A stretch of 64,000 nt of DNA, from positions 146,194 through 210,193 of the forward strand of contig JAEYUW010000024.1 of NCBI GenBank assembly GCA_023432225.1. Direction: 5' to 3'. Positions within the stretch are counted from its first letter, which is position 1. Every line of letters begins with the position of its first letter. This DNA comes from Verrucomicrobiota bacterium. Lineage in GTDB: Bacteria; Verrucomicrobiota; Verrucomicrobiia; Opitutales; Opitutaceae. The position numbers were made by a program, and so were the translations under genes. Shown here piece by piece: positions 33,230-41,008 of this stretch. The notes below the pieces were generated by a model. The model did no database searches and was not told where the DNA came from. It saw nothing but the letters and a program-made list of their open reading frames with translations.

Positions 33230-33310
33230 GTAGCGGAAGCCGTGAGGCTTTCGCCGTTCGCCAGAGCGAAATTCTCACGGCCAGAGCGAAATTCTCACGA
33301 ATTCCGCTAC
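33230..33310. repeat. GTAGCGGAA-type palindromic element with internal 20-bp duplication
   Basis: The ends GTAGCGGAAGCCGTGAG (33230-33246) and CTCACGAATTCCGCTAC (33294-33310) are inverted with two mismatches. Inside, CCAGAGCGAAATTCTCACG occurs twice (33261-33279 and 33281-33299) with a 20-bp period. It sits between convergent genes, ending 11 nt before the stop of the fusion gene at 33322. Confidence 0.75.
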
Positions 33311-33321
33311 TCGCTGCGCCG

Positions 33322-35418
33322 CTACATTCCCGTCCCGTCAGTCCCCGCGTCGAGTTCGTGGCACGCGTGCAGGAACGACGCGGCCGACCACGCCTGATAG
33401 GCCTTGCCCATCGGGCGGCCGGTGGCGCCGTGATACCATTCGTTGAACTCCCACTCCTGATCGCGGCCCATCTGATTCATCTGCGCGAGTCGCACGAGTT
33501 CGCGGCACGCCACCTCGTGGAAACCGAGCCGCTGAATGAAGCGCACCCACATGCCGCCGACGAACGGCCAGAGCCCGCCGTTGTGGTAGTGATGCGGCAA
33601 GTTGAGCAGATTCACCGTGTAGTAGGCGCGCCAGTCGGGATCGCCCGACTGCACGACGGGATAGAGATTCGCGACCGGCCACGGCTGGTTCACACCGACG
33701 CCCCACATGAAACGAAACGCGGTGCGCGCGCGCTCGAGGTCGAGCAGGTTCATGAGGAACGCGAGAATGTTGGCGTAGACGTCGCAGCGCCAGTTGAAGG
33801 CGAACGGTGTGATCTCGGCCAACAGGTATTGCGTATCGCCGAGTGCAAACTGCCGGTCGGCGAACCGGTGCGGGCGCCGCGCCTCTTCTTCGCCGGGCTG
33901 CGTCGTCGTCCAAAACGTGCTGAGCACGCGCGCGCGGATGCGTTGCGAGGCGCGCAAGTAGGCCGCCGCCGGCTCGAACTGCCCCATGAATTCGAGGATG
34001 CGGCCGTAGCAGACGTTGGCGCGATACCACAGCACCTCGTCGTAGAGCACGTTGTAGCTGCGGCCGAAAAGGTCGGTCCAGTCGCCGGCCTCGGGGATTT
34101 CGAGCAGGCCGTCGTTGTTGCTGTCGTGCGCTGCGAGCCAGTTCATCACTTTCGCGAGTCGCTCGGCGTGGCGGAACAGCAGCGTGTAGTCGCCCGTGTG
34201 CGCCGCGTAATTGTAGAGCGCGATGATCACCCACAGGCCGCTGTCGATCGACGCGATGTTGCCGACGCCGGAGTAATCCGGCGTGCCATCGTCGATGCGC
34301 ACGTTTGCCGGAATCTGGCCAATCGGTGAAATCGCCGTGAGCAACGTCTCGAGCGTGCGCACCTGCGCGGCGCGAATCTCCGGATCGTCGATGCGCAGCG
34401 TGCTCCACACCGTGATCGCTCCGTCGCGCGCCCACACACTGCGGTAATTCACGTCGGTCCCGGTCACGCGATTATCCGTGAGCGAACAGGCGGAGAAACC
34501 GAGGGGCGTGATGTTGCGCCGCAGCGCGTCGAGGGCCTTGCCGTAGGCCGTGCGAACGTAGCTGCGCTCATCCGCGGTGAGGCTGCCGAGCTTCGTGCCC
34601 TCGAAGAGCATCTTGAACCCCGGCGCCATGTCCTCGCGGCGCTGACTTGTTTCGTGCTTCGAGGGCACGGCGCAAATCACGCCATAGTGACAGAGTCCGT
34701 CGAGCACGCCGTCCGCGAGAATGCGGCGCGAGCTGAAGATCGGGATGTCGACCGTGGCTTCGTAGAGTTCAGGGAACGCGTTTTCGACGATGACGCCGCG
34801 CACGCCGGGCAGGCGAAACATGCTGGCGTCGTTGCCCGTGTCGCCGGCGACGAGCACCTGATCGAGCGGAACGGAGAGACGTTGGGTCAGCCAGTTGAGC
34901 GAGCCGCCCTTCGTGGCGTTACGCGGAATAACATCGAGGTCGCGTCCGCTGGAATAGACCACGCGCGCCGCGACGCCGGCCTCGGCGAGCTGGCGCTTCA
35001 GCTCGCGGATTTGTTCGGCGGACGCGTTGTCCCAATACCACGAACTCTTGAATGGCGTCTGAAATTCCGCCGGCTGCGGACGCACGCCGGGCGTGCGCGC
35101 GACGACTGCGCGCGCGGCGTCGAGTTTCCAGCCATCGCCGAGGTAATCGCCGAACTCCTCGAGCACGCGACCCGCTTTCACGTCGAACACCTCGGTGCCG
35201 ACGCCCCCGATCCAGAAGTCGCCGGCCGGCAACAGTCCCTCGTCGACGAAACGCCGCAGGTCGCTGAGCAGACGTCCGCTGTTGTAGACGAGCAACGGTC
35301 GCGCTTCCGGGGAGAGCGCCTCCCACGCGGCGCGGAAACGCCGCGTCGCCTCCGCATTGCCGATGAGCGTGCCATCGAGGTCGGAGCAAAAGAGGAGAAT
35401 TTGTTTCGGAGTATTCAC
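33322..35418 (-). CDS. Sucrose-phosphate-phosphatase-like HAD domain fused to a neutral-invertase-like (GH100) domain
   Basis: 698 residues. Residues 1-275 form a HAD-IIB phosphatase of the sucrose-phosphatase type: FCSDLDGTL (nucleophile D13, acid D15), conserved YNSGR, K170 in NATKGGSLNWL and VAGDTGNDASMF (D193, D197). From about residue 280 the (alpha/alpha)6 domain shows RSVWARDGAITVW, ASIDSGLWVIIALYNYAAHTGD and a late HHYHNGGLWPFVGGMW, closely matching alkaline/neutral invertases. No signal peptide is present, so it is cytoplasmic. One half would remove phosphate from a sugar phosphate; the other would act on a glucoside. Whether the pathway is sucrose, glucosylglycerate or another compatible solute is unresolved. 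No synthase gene is in the window. Confidence 0.85.
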   Translation of the reverse strand: MNTPKQILLFCSDLDGTLIGNAEATRRFRAAWEALSPEARPLLVYNSGRLLSDLRRFVDEGLLPAGDFWIGGVGTEVFDVKAGRVLEEFGDYLGDGWKLDAARAVVARTPGVRPQPAEFQTPFKSSWYWDNASAEQIRELKRQLAEAGVAARVVYSSGRDLDVIPRNATKGGSLNWLTQRLSVPLDQVLVAGDTGNDASMFRLPGVRGVIVENAFPELYEATVDIPIFSSRRILADGVLDGLCHYGVICAVPSKHETSQRREDMAPGFKMLFEGTKLGSLTADERSYVRTAYGKALDALRRNITPLGFSACSLTDNRVTGTDVNYRSVWARDGAITVWSTLRIDDPEIRAAQVRTLETLLTAISPIGQIPANVRIDDGTPDYSGVGNIASIDSGLWVIIALYNYAAHTGDYTLLFRHAERLAKVMNWLAAHDSNNDGLLEIPEAGDWTDLFGRSYNVLYDEVLWYRANVCYGRILEFMGQFEPAAAYLRASQRIRARVLSTFWTTTQPGEEEARRPHRFADRQFALGDTQYLLAEITPFAFNWRCDVYANILAFLMNLLDLERARTAFRFMWGVGVNQPWPVANLYPVVQSGDPDWRAYYTVNLLNLPHHYHNGGLWPFVGGMWVRFIQRLGFHEVACRELVRLAQMNQMGRDQEWEFNEWYHGATGRPMGKAYQAWSAASFLHACHELDAGTDGTGM

Positions 35419-35791
35419 GTAAGGGAGGGCTCTGAACCGCTGTTATCTGTCCGGCCGAAAATGCTGGCGAGCGTCGCGACCTTCAACCCGCGTGGCAGAC
35501 AGGGCCGCGAACGAAGGCAGCGTGGCAACGTGTCCGCAAATCGCAACTCCGCGTAGGTCGAGGCTGCCGCGCAGGGATGATTACAGGGCAAAGCCGAACA
35601 AGGTTCCGCTTGATTTGGAAGACCGGTATCCTCGCGGCATCGCGTCAGCGGCAATACTCATGTGCGATCGCGCGGTTTTCGTTCGCGCGCGGGAGTGGAG
35701 GCCGGGCGTCGATGGCTCAGCTGATGGACGGGCTGACACACAATGCACTAGCATTCTGCTCCCCTCGGTGCTTACCATCGCCGCCCCGCTG
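35419..35791. other. 373-bp interval between divergent genes, no recognised element
   Basis: It separates the phosphatase-invertase gene from the LacI gene at 35792. Open frames here lack coding character. I see no convincing terminator, repeat or operator; promoters for both genes must lie here. Confidence 0.5.
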
Positions 35792-36835
35792 ATGCCGCGC
35801 TCCGAACCTGCCGTCACCATTTACGAGATCGCCGAGCACGTGGGCGTGTCTCCCGCTGCCGTCTCGTCGGTGCTCTCCAATCGCCACGTGGAGCGGCGCA
35901 TCGCGCCGGAAACCGTGCAGCGCATCCGCGATGCCGCCCAGGCGCTCGGCTACGTGCCGAACATGGCCGGTCGACGGCTGCGCGCGCACAAGTCGGCGAC
36001 ACGCCAATTCGACTTGGCGATTCTCACCTCATTCGAGGCGCCGCTCGCGCTGGTCGGACGCATCCTCCAGGCGCTGCAGCAAGCGGTGGACGAGCGCACC
36101 AATGCCACCACGCGCTTTGCCGTCGCGATCGAGATGTTTCACGCGGGGCGGCTGGCCGAGAAGCCCGGACTGCTCGACGCGAATCGTTACCACGGCGTCG
36201 TGATCACCAACACGCTGCCGGCCGACGACGAATTTCTCGCGAAGGCGCGGCTGCCATATCCCGCCGTGATCCTCGGACGGCGCATCCCCAATTATTGCTG
36301 CGTGCTGGAATCGCCCGGTGCGGTGGGCCGGCGCTCCGCCGAAGTGTTGCTCGATGCGGGCTGCGAACGCGTCGGCATCCTGCATGGCCGGCGGCTGACC
36401 TACACGACGATGGATCGACTCGAAGCCTTTCGTTCGACCGTGCAGGAGCGCACCGGTCGCGCGCCGGCGGTGATCGAGGCCGCCGGATTGCGGCCGATGG
36501 ATGGAGCCGTCGTGCTCGAAAAATTCCTGGCGGCGAAGCGCGGTCTGGACGGTTTGTTCGTCGTCACGGACAGCTTGGCCGTTGGCGCCTATCAGGTGGT
36601 CAAAAAAGCGGGCTTGGTGGTGCCGCGGGATCTCGCGATCGTGGGAGTGGGCGACATCGAGCTCGCGGAGTTTTTCGATCCCCCGCTCACCACCGTGGCC
36701 GGTAGCAACGAGGCGATGGTGGCCGAGGCCGTTCCACTGTTGTTTAGAAAGCTGCGCGGAGAAAAGGAAGTGCCGCAGGAGGTCGTCGTGGTGCCGCCCG
36801 TGCTGCTGAGAGAATCCACCAAGCGGGGGCGTTAG
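35792..36835 (+). CDS. LacI-family transcriptional regulator of the following operon
   Basis: 347 residues of canonical LacI build: HTH at about 6-28 (VTIYEIAEHVGVSPAAVSSVLSN), hinge VPNMAGRRLRAHKS, then a sugar-binding-type effector domain (LAILTSFEAPLALVG ... DGLFVVTDSLAVGAYQVVKKAGL ... VGVGDIELAEFFDPPLTTV). The ATG at 35792 puts the HTH at the N-terminus. The seven-gene catabolic operon begins 287 nt downstream on the same strand, and that interval has two LacI-type operators. It is very likely the local repressor; the inducer would be a degradation intermediate of the operon's substrate. Confidence 0.93.
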   Translation: MPRSEPAVTIYEIAEHVGVSPAAVSSVLSNRHVERRIAPETVQRIRDAAQALGYVPNMAGRRLRAHKSATRQFDLAILTSFEAPLALVGRILQALQQAVDERTNATTRFAVAIEMFHAGRLAEKPGLLDANRYHGVVITNTLPADDEFLAKARLPYPAVILGRRIPNYCCVLESPGAVGRRSAEVLLDAGCERVGILHGRRLTYTTMDRLEAFRSTVQERTGRAPAVIEAAGLRPMDGAVVLEKFLAAKRGLDGLFVVTDSLAVGAYQVVKKAGLVVPRDLAIVGVGDIELAEFFDPPLTTVAGSNEAMVAEAVPLLFRKLRGEKEVPQEVVVVPPVLLRESTKRGR

Positions 36836-36879
36836 CCTGCTGCCAATTTCAGCCGGGGTGGCGAAAACTCCCTTGACTT

Positions 36880-36895
36880 GCTAAATCCATTTAGC
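36880..36895. promoter_or_regulatory. LacI-type operator O1
   Basis: GCTAAAT-CC-ATTTAGC is a perfect 7-bp inverted repeat. It directly follows a TTGACT (36873-36878), which could be a -35 element, so a bound repressor would block the promoter. It shares the TGCTAAAT half-site with the second site at 36958. Confidence 0.7.
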
Positions 36896-36957
36896 TTTCA
36901 CTGCTGCTGCCGAACGAGAGGAGCGCACGTTATCAGTCATCAACAAAACCCGGAAAA

Positions 36958-36975
36958 TGCTAAATCGGTTGAGCA
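36958..36975. promoter_or_regulatory. LacI-type operator O2
   Basis: TGCTAAATCGGTTGAGCA is an 18-bp near-palindrome with the central CG typical of LacI-family operators. It shares the TGCTAAAT half-site with O1. The centres of the two sites are about 79 bp apart, which would permit looping. Confidence 0.72.
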
Positions 36976-37122
36976 ATTCTGTTTCAGACCCTTTCGCGCG
37001 CGTGGCATCTTCGTTTCCGCTGCCGGCGCGCGGCTCTCTTCTGATTGCTGAGGCGCGCGGCGAAGTCTGAACCTGCCCTCCCGGCGTCGCGCCGCGGTCC
37101 TGTTTCTTTCCTCCATCACGCT

Positions 37123-40053
37123 ATGTATCCCACCACCCCGATCCTTCATCGTTGGCTGATGCTGGTCGCGCTCCTCGCGGCCGGACTCGGTCTTCATGCC
37201 CAACCCGCCAACCCCACCGGAACGCTCGCTGGCTACGTCAGCAACTCCGGCACGCGCGACCGCCTGCAGGGCGCCCAAGTTGAATTACCTGCGCTGGGCC
37301 GCACCGCGCTCACGGATTTTGAGGGCGCCTACACCTTCTTCGAGGTGCCGGCGGGCAACTACGACGTCGTCGTCAGCTACGCCGGCCTCGACACGCAGCG
37401 AGTCAGCGTCCTCGTCACCGCTGGCGCGCGGGCCACGCTCAATTTCGATCTCACGACCGAGATCTACAAGCTGACCGATTTCGTGGTCAGCACCGAGCGC
37501 GAGGGTAACGCCGCCTCAATCACGCGGCAGCGCAATGCGGACAACGTCAAGAACGTCGTCGCGCTCGACGCCTTCGGCAACGTCCCGAACGATAGCTTGG
37601 GCGAAGTGCTGATCCGCTTGCCTGGCGTCGCGGGCCGCTCGGAGGACTCCGGCGAAGTCACGGGCGCCGTCATCCGCGGCGCCGCCCCGGGTCTCAATAC
37701 CGTCAGCATCGACGGCAATCTCCAGTCGAGCATCGGCGGCATGACCCGCGAGTTCCGCACCAACACGCTCTCCGGCGCGCTCTTCGAGGAAGTGGAGGTC
37801 GTGAAGGGTATCACGCCCGACATGCCGGCGGATTCCCTCGGCGGTGCCGTGAACATGAAGACCCGCTCCGCGCTCTCGCTGAAGGAAAAGCGCCGCTTCA
37901 ACTACCGCGCGGCCGTCCGTGCCGCTCCGGAGTTTTATCCCACCACGCCAATGCGCGAGGCTCACCGCTACCACCCGCAGATGAGCATCGGTTATCAGGA
38001 AATCTTCGACGTGCTCGGCGGCCAGCGGAACCTCGCGGTGTCCTTCAACACCTTCTACAGCGAAAACGTCTATTCAAATTACCAAGTCCTGCAGGACTAC
38101 CAATACACCACGACGTCGCCGGCCTACGTGTGGGACTATCGCACCGTCGATTCCTACAACAGCCGCAACCAAGCCAGCGCGCATCTGCGTGTCGACTACA
38201 AGCTGTCCGACAACACGCAGTTCTACATCGGTGCCATCTACAACGACGCCTTCGAGCCTTTCCAGCGTCTCTACACCAGCCGCGCCTACACGTCGCGCAG
38301 CACGAACAACATCGCGGCAGGATGGACCGACACCTTCACCCGCGTGAACCCGTTGTCTTCCTCCATCGTGCAGCTGAACTCCACGATGTATAGCTTCCTG
38401 GCCCGCGAGCGCCAAGTGAACCTCGGCGCCAAGCACAACTACGCGAATTGGAAGATCGACTACGACGCCTACTACAACGGCAGCTATTCCAACCTGGGCA
38501 ACGGCCGGCGCAAGGGCACGCCGGGCGGCGGCATCTTCACCATGGACGTCCGCAGTGTTGGCTGGACCCTCGACAAGACTGAGTCCGGCGAATACCCGAC
38601 GTTCACCCAGACCGCGGGCTCGAGCATCTACGACATCGCCAGCTACAGCCGCGGTGCGATCGTTATGCGCGACAGCGAGCGCAACACTCGCGTGTATGGC
38701 GCCAAAGCCAACGCGGCCTACGAGCTGCCCATCCGCATTCCGACCACGCTCAAGACCGGCCTTTTCTACCGCAACCAGCTGGTCGAAGAGGTCGACGACG
38801 AGAGTTCCTACACCTACGTGGGCACCGGTAATCTCGCAGCCTTCGTCAGCCCGGGTCTCCAGACGAGTGATTCGCTCCGCACGGGCCGCCCCCTGCCGTT
38901 TGTCGAAACGCCGCTGGTGGTCGAAGACATCGCGCGCAATCCCGCCAACTGGCGCCGCGAGCTCTACACCGACACCTACAACGCGCTAACCGGCACCCGT
39001 GATGTGACCGAGGAACTCACCGCCGGCTACCTTCAGGCGCAGAGTCGCTTCGGACAGCTCACCGTGCTTAGCGGCGTTCGTTTCGAGCGCACCGAGGTCG
39101 AGTCGCATGGTCGCGTGCCTTCCGCCACGCTCACCACCACCGCCCAGCGCACGGCTGATCCGCTCGGAAGCGCTTACCTCGACGGCAACAATCCGCGCAC
39201 GATCACCGGCAGCTACGACAACTTCTTTCCCAGCGTCCATCTTAGCTACAAGCTCACGCCGAAGCTGCAGGCGCGTCTCAGTTGGTCCAACAGCGTCGGT
39301 CGCCCGGCGTTCACCAACCTGATGCCGAACGAGTCGGTCAACACCACCACGCAGGTCGTCACGATCAATAACGCCGCGCTCAAGCCGCAGCACGCCGAGA
39401 ACTGGGACGTCGCCCTTGAGTATTACCTCAAGCCGGTTGGCGTGATTTCCATCGGCTATTTCATGAAGGACATCGAGGACTTCATCGTCACCGGCCAGAT
39501 CGGAGTCGTCGGCTCCGGCGCCGACAACGGGTTTGGCGGCCGCTACGAAGGCTACATGTTGAACAGCTCGTTCAACGGCGGCGTCGCCAAGGTCCGCGGC
39601 TGGGAATTCAACTACACGCAGCAGCTCACCATGCTGCCCGGCATTCTCAGCGGCTTGGGTGCCTTTGCCAACTACACCTATCTCACCACGTCCGGCGACT
39701 ACGGCACCGCCGGCGCGCGCTCGACTGATGACGTTGCCGGCTTCTACCCGGAAACCGGCAATGCGGGTCTGACGTTCAAGTATCGCAGCTTCGGCGCCAG
39801 CGCGTCGGTCAATTACACCGGATCGTATCTCGCCTCGTATTCCGCCGACGCCTCGCGTCTCCGCTATCGCTTCGATCGCACCATCGTGAATTTCGGGGTG
39901 AACTATTACCTCGGCAAAGGCACGTCGGTGTTCGCCGATCTGCAGAACGCGTTCAACGAGCCTTCGGAATTCTACCGCTATACCGAGAGTCAGGTGGAGC
40001 GCATCACGACCGCGGGCACCACGCTGGTCGTCGGCATCACCGGCCGCTTCTGA
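37123..40053 (+). CDS. TonB-dependent receptor with N-terminal carboxypeptidase-like domain
   Basis: 976 residues from the ATG at 37123. A signal peptide (about 1-26, LGLHAQ) leads to a carboxypeptidase-regulatory-like beta-sandwich (about 30-110: GTLAGYVSNSGTRDRLQGAQV ... AGNYDVVVSYAG). The plug follows (SLGEVLIRLPGVAGR ... VEVVKGITPDMPADSLGGAVNM), then the barrel ending in TLVVGITGRF, with the terminal aromatic expected of outer-membrane barrels. It belongs to the class of TonB receptors used for sugars and oligosaccharides. First gene of a tightly packed operon (next gene 6 nt away), behind two LacI operators. No SusD-like partner is present. Confidence 0.93.
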   Translation: MYPTTPILHRWLMLVALLAAGLGLHAQPANPTGTLAGYVSNSGTRDRLQGAQVELPALGRTALTDFEGAYTFFEVPAGNYDVVVSYAGLDTQRVSVLVTAGARATLNFDLTTEIYKLTDFVVSTEREGNAASITRQRNADNVKNVVALDAFGNVPNDSLGEVLIRLPGVAGRSEDSGEVTGAVIRGAAPGLNTVSIDGNLQSSIGGMTREFRTNTLSGALFEEVEVVKGITPDMPADSLGGAVNMKTRSALSLKEKRRFNYRAAVRAAPEFYPTTPMREAHRYHPQMSIGYQEIFDVLGGQRNLAVSFNTFYSENVYSNYQVLQDYQYTTTSPAYVWDYRTVDSYNSRNQASAHLRVDYKLSDNTQFYIGAIYNDAFEPFQRLYTSRAYTSRSTNNIAAGWTDTFTRVNPLSSSIVQLNSTMYSFLARERQVNLGAKHNYANWKIDYDAYYNGSYSNLGNGRRKGTPGGGIFTMDVRSVGWTLDKTESGEYPTFTQTAGSSIYDIASYSRGAIVMRDSERNTRVYGAKANAAYELPIRIPTTLKTGLFYRNQLVEEVDDESSYTYVGTGNLAAFVSPGLQTSDSLRTGRPLPFVETPLVVEDIARNPANWRRELYTDTYNALTGTRDVTEELTAGYLQAQSRFGQLTVLSGVRFERTEVESHGRVPSATLTTTAQRTADPLGSAYLDGNNPRTITGSYDNFFPSVHLSYKLTPKLQARLSWSNSVGRPAFTNLMPNESVNTTTQVVTINNAALKPQHAENWDVALEYYLKPVGVISIGYFMKDIEDFIVTGQIGVVGSGADNGFGGRYEGYMLNSSFNGGVAKVRGWEFNYTQQLTMLPGILSGLGAFANYTYLTTSGDYGTAGARSTDDVAGFYPETGNAGLTFKYRSFGASASVNYTGSYLASYSADASRLRYRFDRTIVNFGVNYYLGKGTSVFADLQNAFNEPSEFYRYTESQVERITTAGTTLVVGITGRF

Positions 40054-40059
40054 TCTGCC

Positions 40060-41001
40060 ATGGCGCTCCGCCTCATTCGCCTGCCACTCGTTCTCGCCGT
40101 CCTCGCAGTGGCCGGGGCGACGCTGCACGCAGCGGCGGAGCGCCCGTCACCTGCGCAGGCCGACGTCGCCTACGGCGCGCATGCGCGGCAGGTGTTCGAC
40201 CTTTGGCTGCCTGCGGCGTCGGCCGCCCGGCCCGCGCCCGTGCTGATCTACTTCCACGGCGGCGGCTTCACTTCCGGTGACAAGCGACAGGTGCCGGACG
40301 CGTTGCTGCGCGGGGCCCAAAGCGCCGGGTTCGCCGTCGTGTCGGTTAACTACCGGCTCTTCCCCGAAGTCACGTTTCCCGCTCCTCACCAAGACGCCGC
40401 TCGCGCCGTGCAGACGGTGCGGGCCCGCGCGAAGGAGTGGGGGATCGACCCGGAGCGCGTCGCGCTCGGCGGCAGCTCGGCCGGTGCCGGTCTCGCGCTG
40501 TGGCTGGCCTTCCACGACGATTTGGCCGAGACCGCGAGCGACGATCCCGTCGCGCGCCAGTCAACCCGCGTGCGCTGCGCGGTCGTCAGCGGTGCGCAGC
40601 CGACCTACGACCCGGCGGCGATTCGCGAACTCGCCGGCGAAAGCGCGGCCCGTCATCCGCTGTTCGAGCGGATGTTCACCGCGGTCGACGCAGCTGATGC
40701 GCCGGCGGTGCGAGCGCTCTTCCTCGCGGCTTCGCCGCTCACGTATCTCACCCACGACGATCCGCCTGTGTTTGCCTATTACAGCGAACCGTGGGCCGAC
40801 GTCCCTCCCGGCAGCCGTGCGGGGCAAGGGATTCATCATCCCAAGCTCGGTCGTCACTTGCAGGAGAAGATGACGCAGCTCGGGTTGCGCTGCGTTCTTC
40901 ACCACAAGGACAACGACGGTCCGGCTCTGCCGGCCCAGCTGGCGTTTCTTCAGACCCACTTGTTCCCCTCCGCCCCGGCGACTCCGACCCGCCAACCCTG
41001 A
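40060..41001 (+). CDS. Exported alpha/beta-hydrolase (esterase/lipase type)
   Basis: 313 residues with a signal peptide (about 1-26). The HGGGF oxyanion loop (66-70) and nucleophile GGSSAGA (S140) place it in the HSL/BD-FAE esterase group. The usual 'HGxxDxxV' acid motif is not evident; instead the sequence has YYSEPWAD and a late LHHKDNDG, so the assignment of the acid and histidine is uncertain. It may be an esterase with an unusual C-terminus. Second gene in the operon, 6 nt after the receptor, it probably removes ester groups from the imported or surface-bound substrate. Confidence 0.8.
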   Translation: MALRLIRLPLVLAVLAVAGATLHAAAERPSPAQADVAYGAHARQVFDLWLPAASAARPAPVLIYFHGGGFTSGDKRQVPDALLRGAQSAGFAVVSVNYRLFPEVTFPAPHQDAARAVQTVRARAKEWGIDPERVALGGSSAGAGLALWLAFHDDLAETASDDPVARQSTRVRCAVVSGAQPTYDPAAIRELAGESAARHPLFERMFTAVDAADAPAVRALFLAASPLTYLTHDDPPVFAYYSEPWADVPPGSRAGQGIHHPKLGRHLQEKMTQLGLRCVLHHKDNDGPALPAQLAFLQTHLFPSAPATPTRQP

Positions 41002-41008
41002 ATACCCC

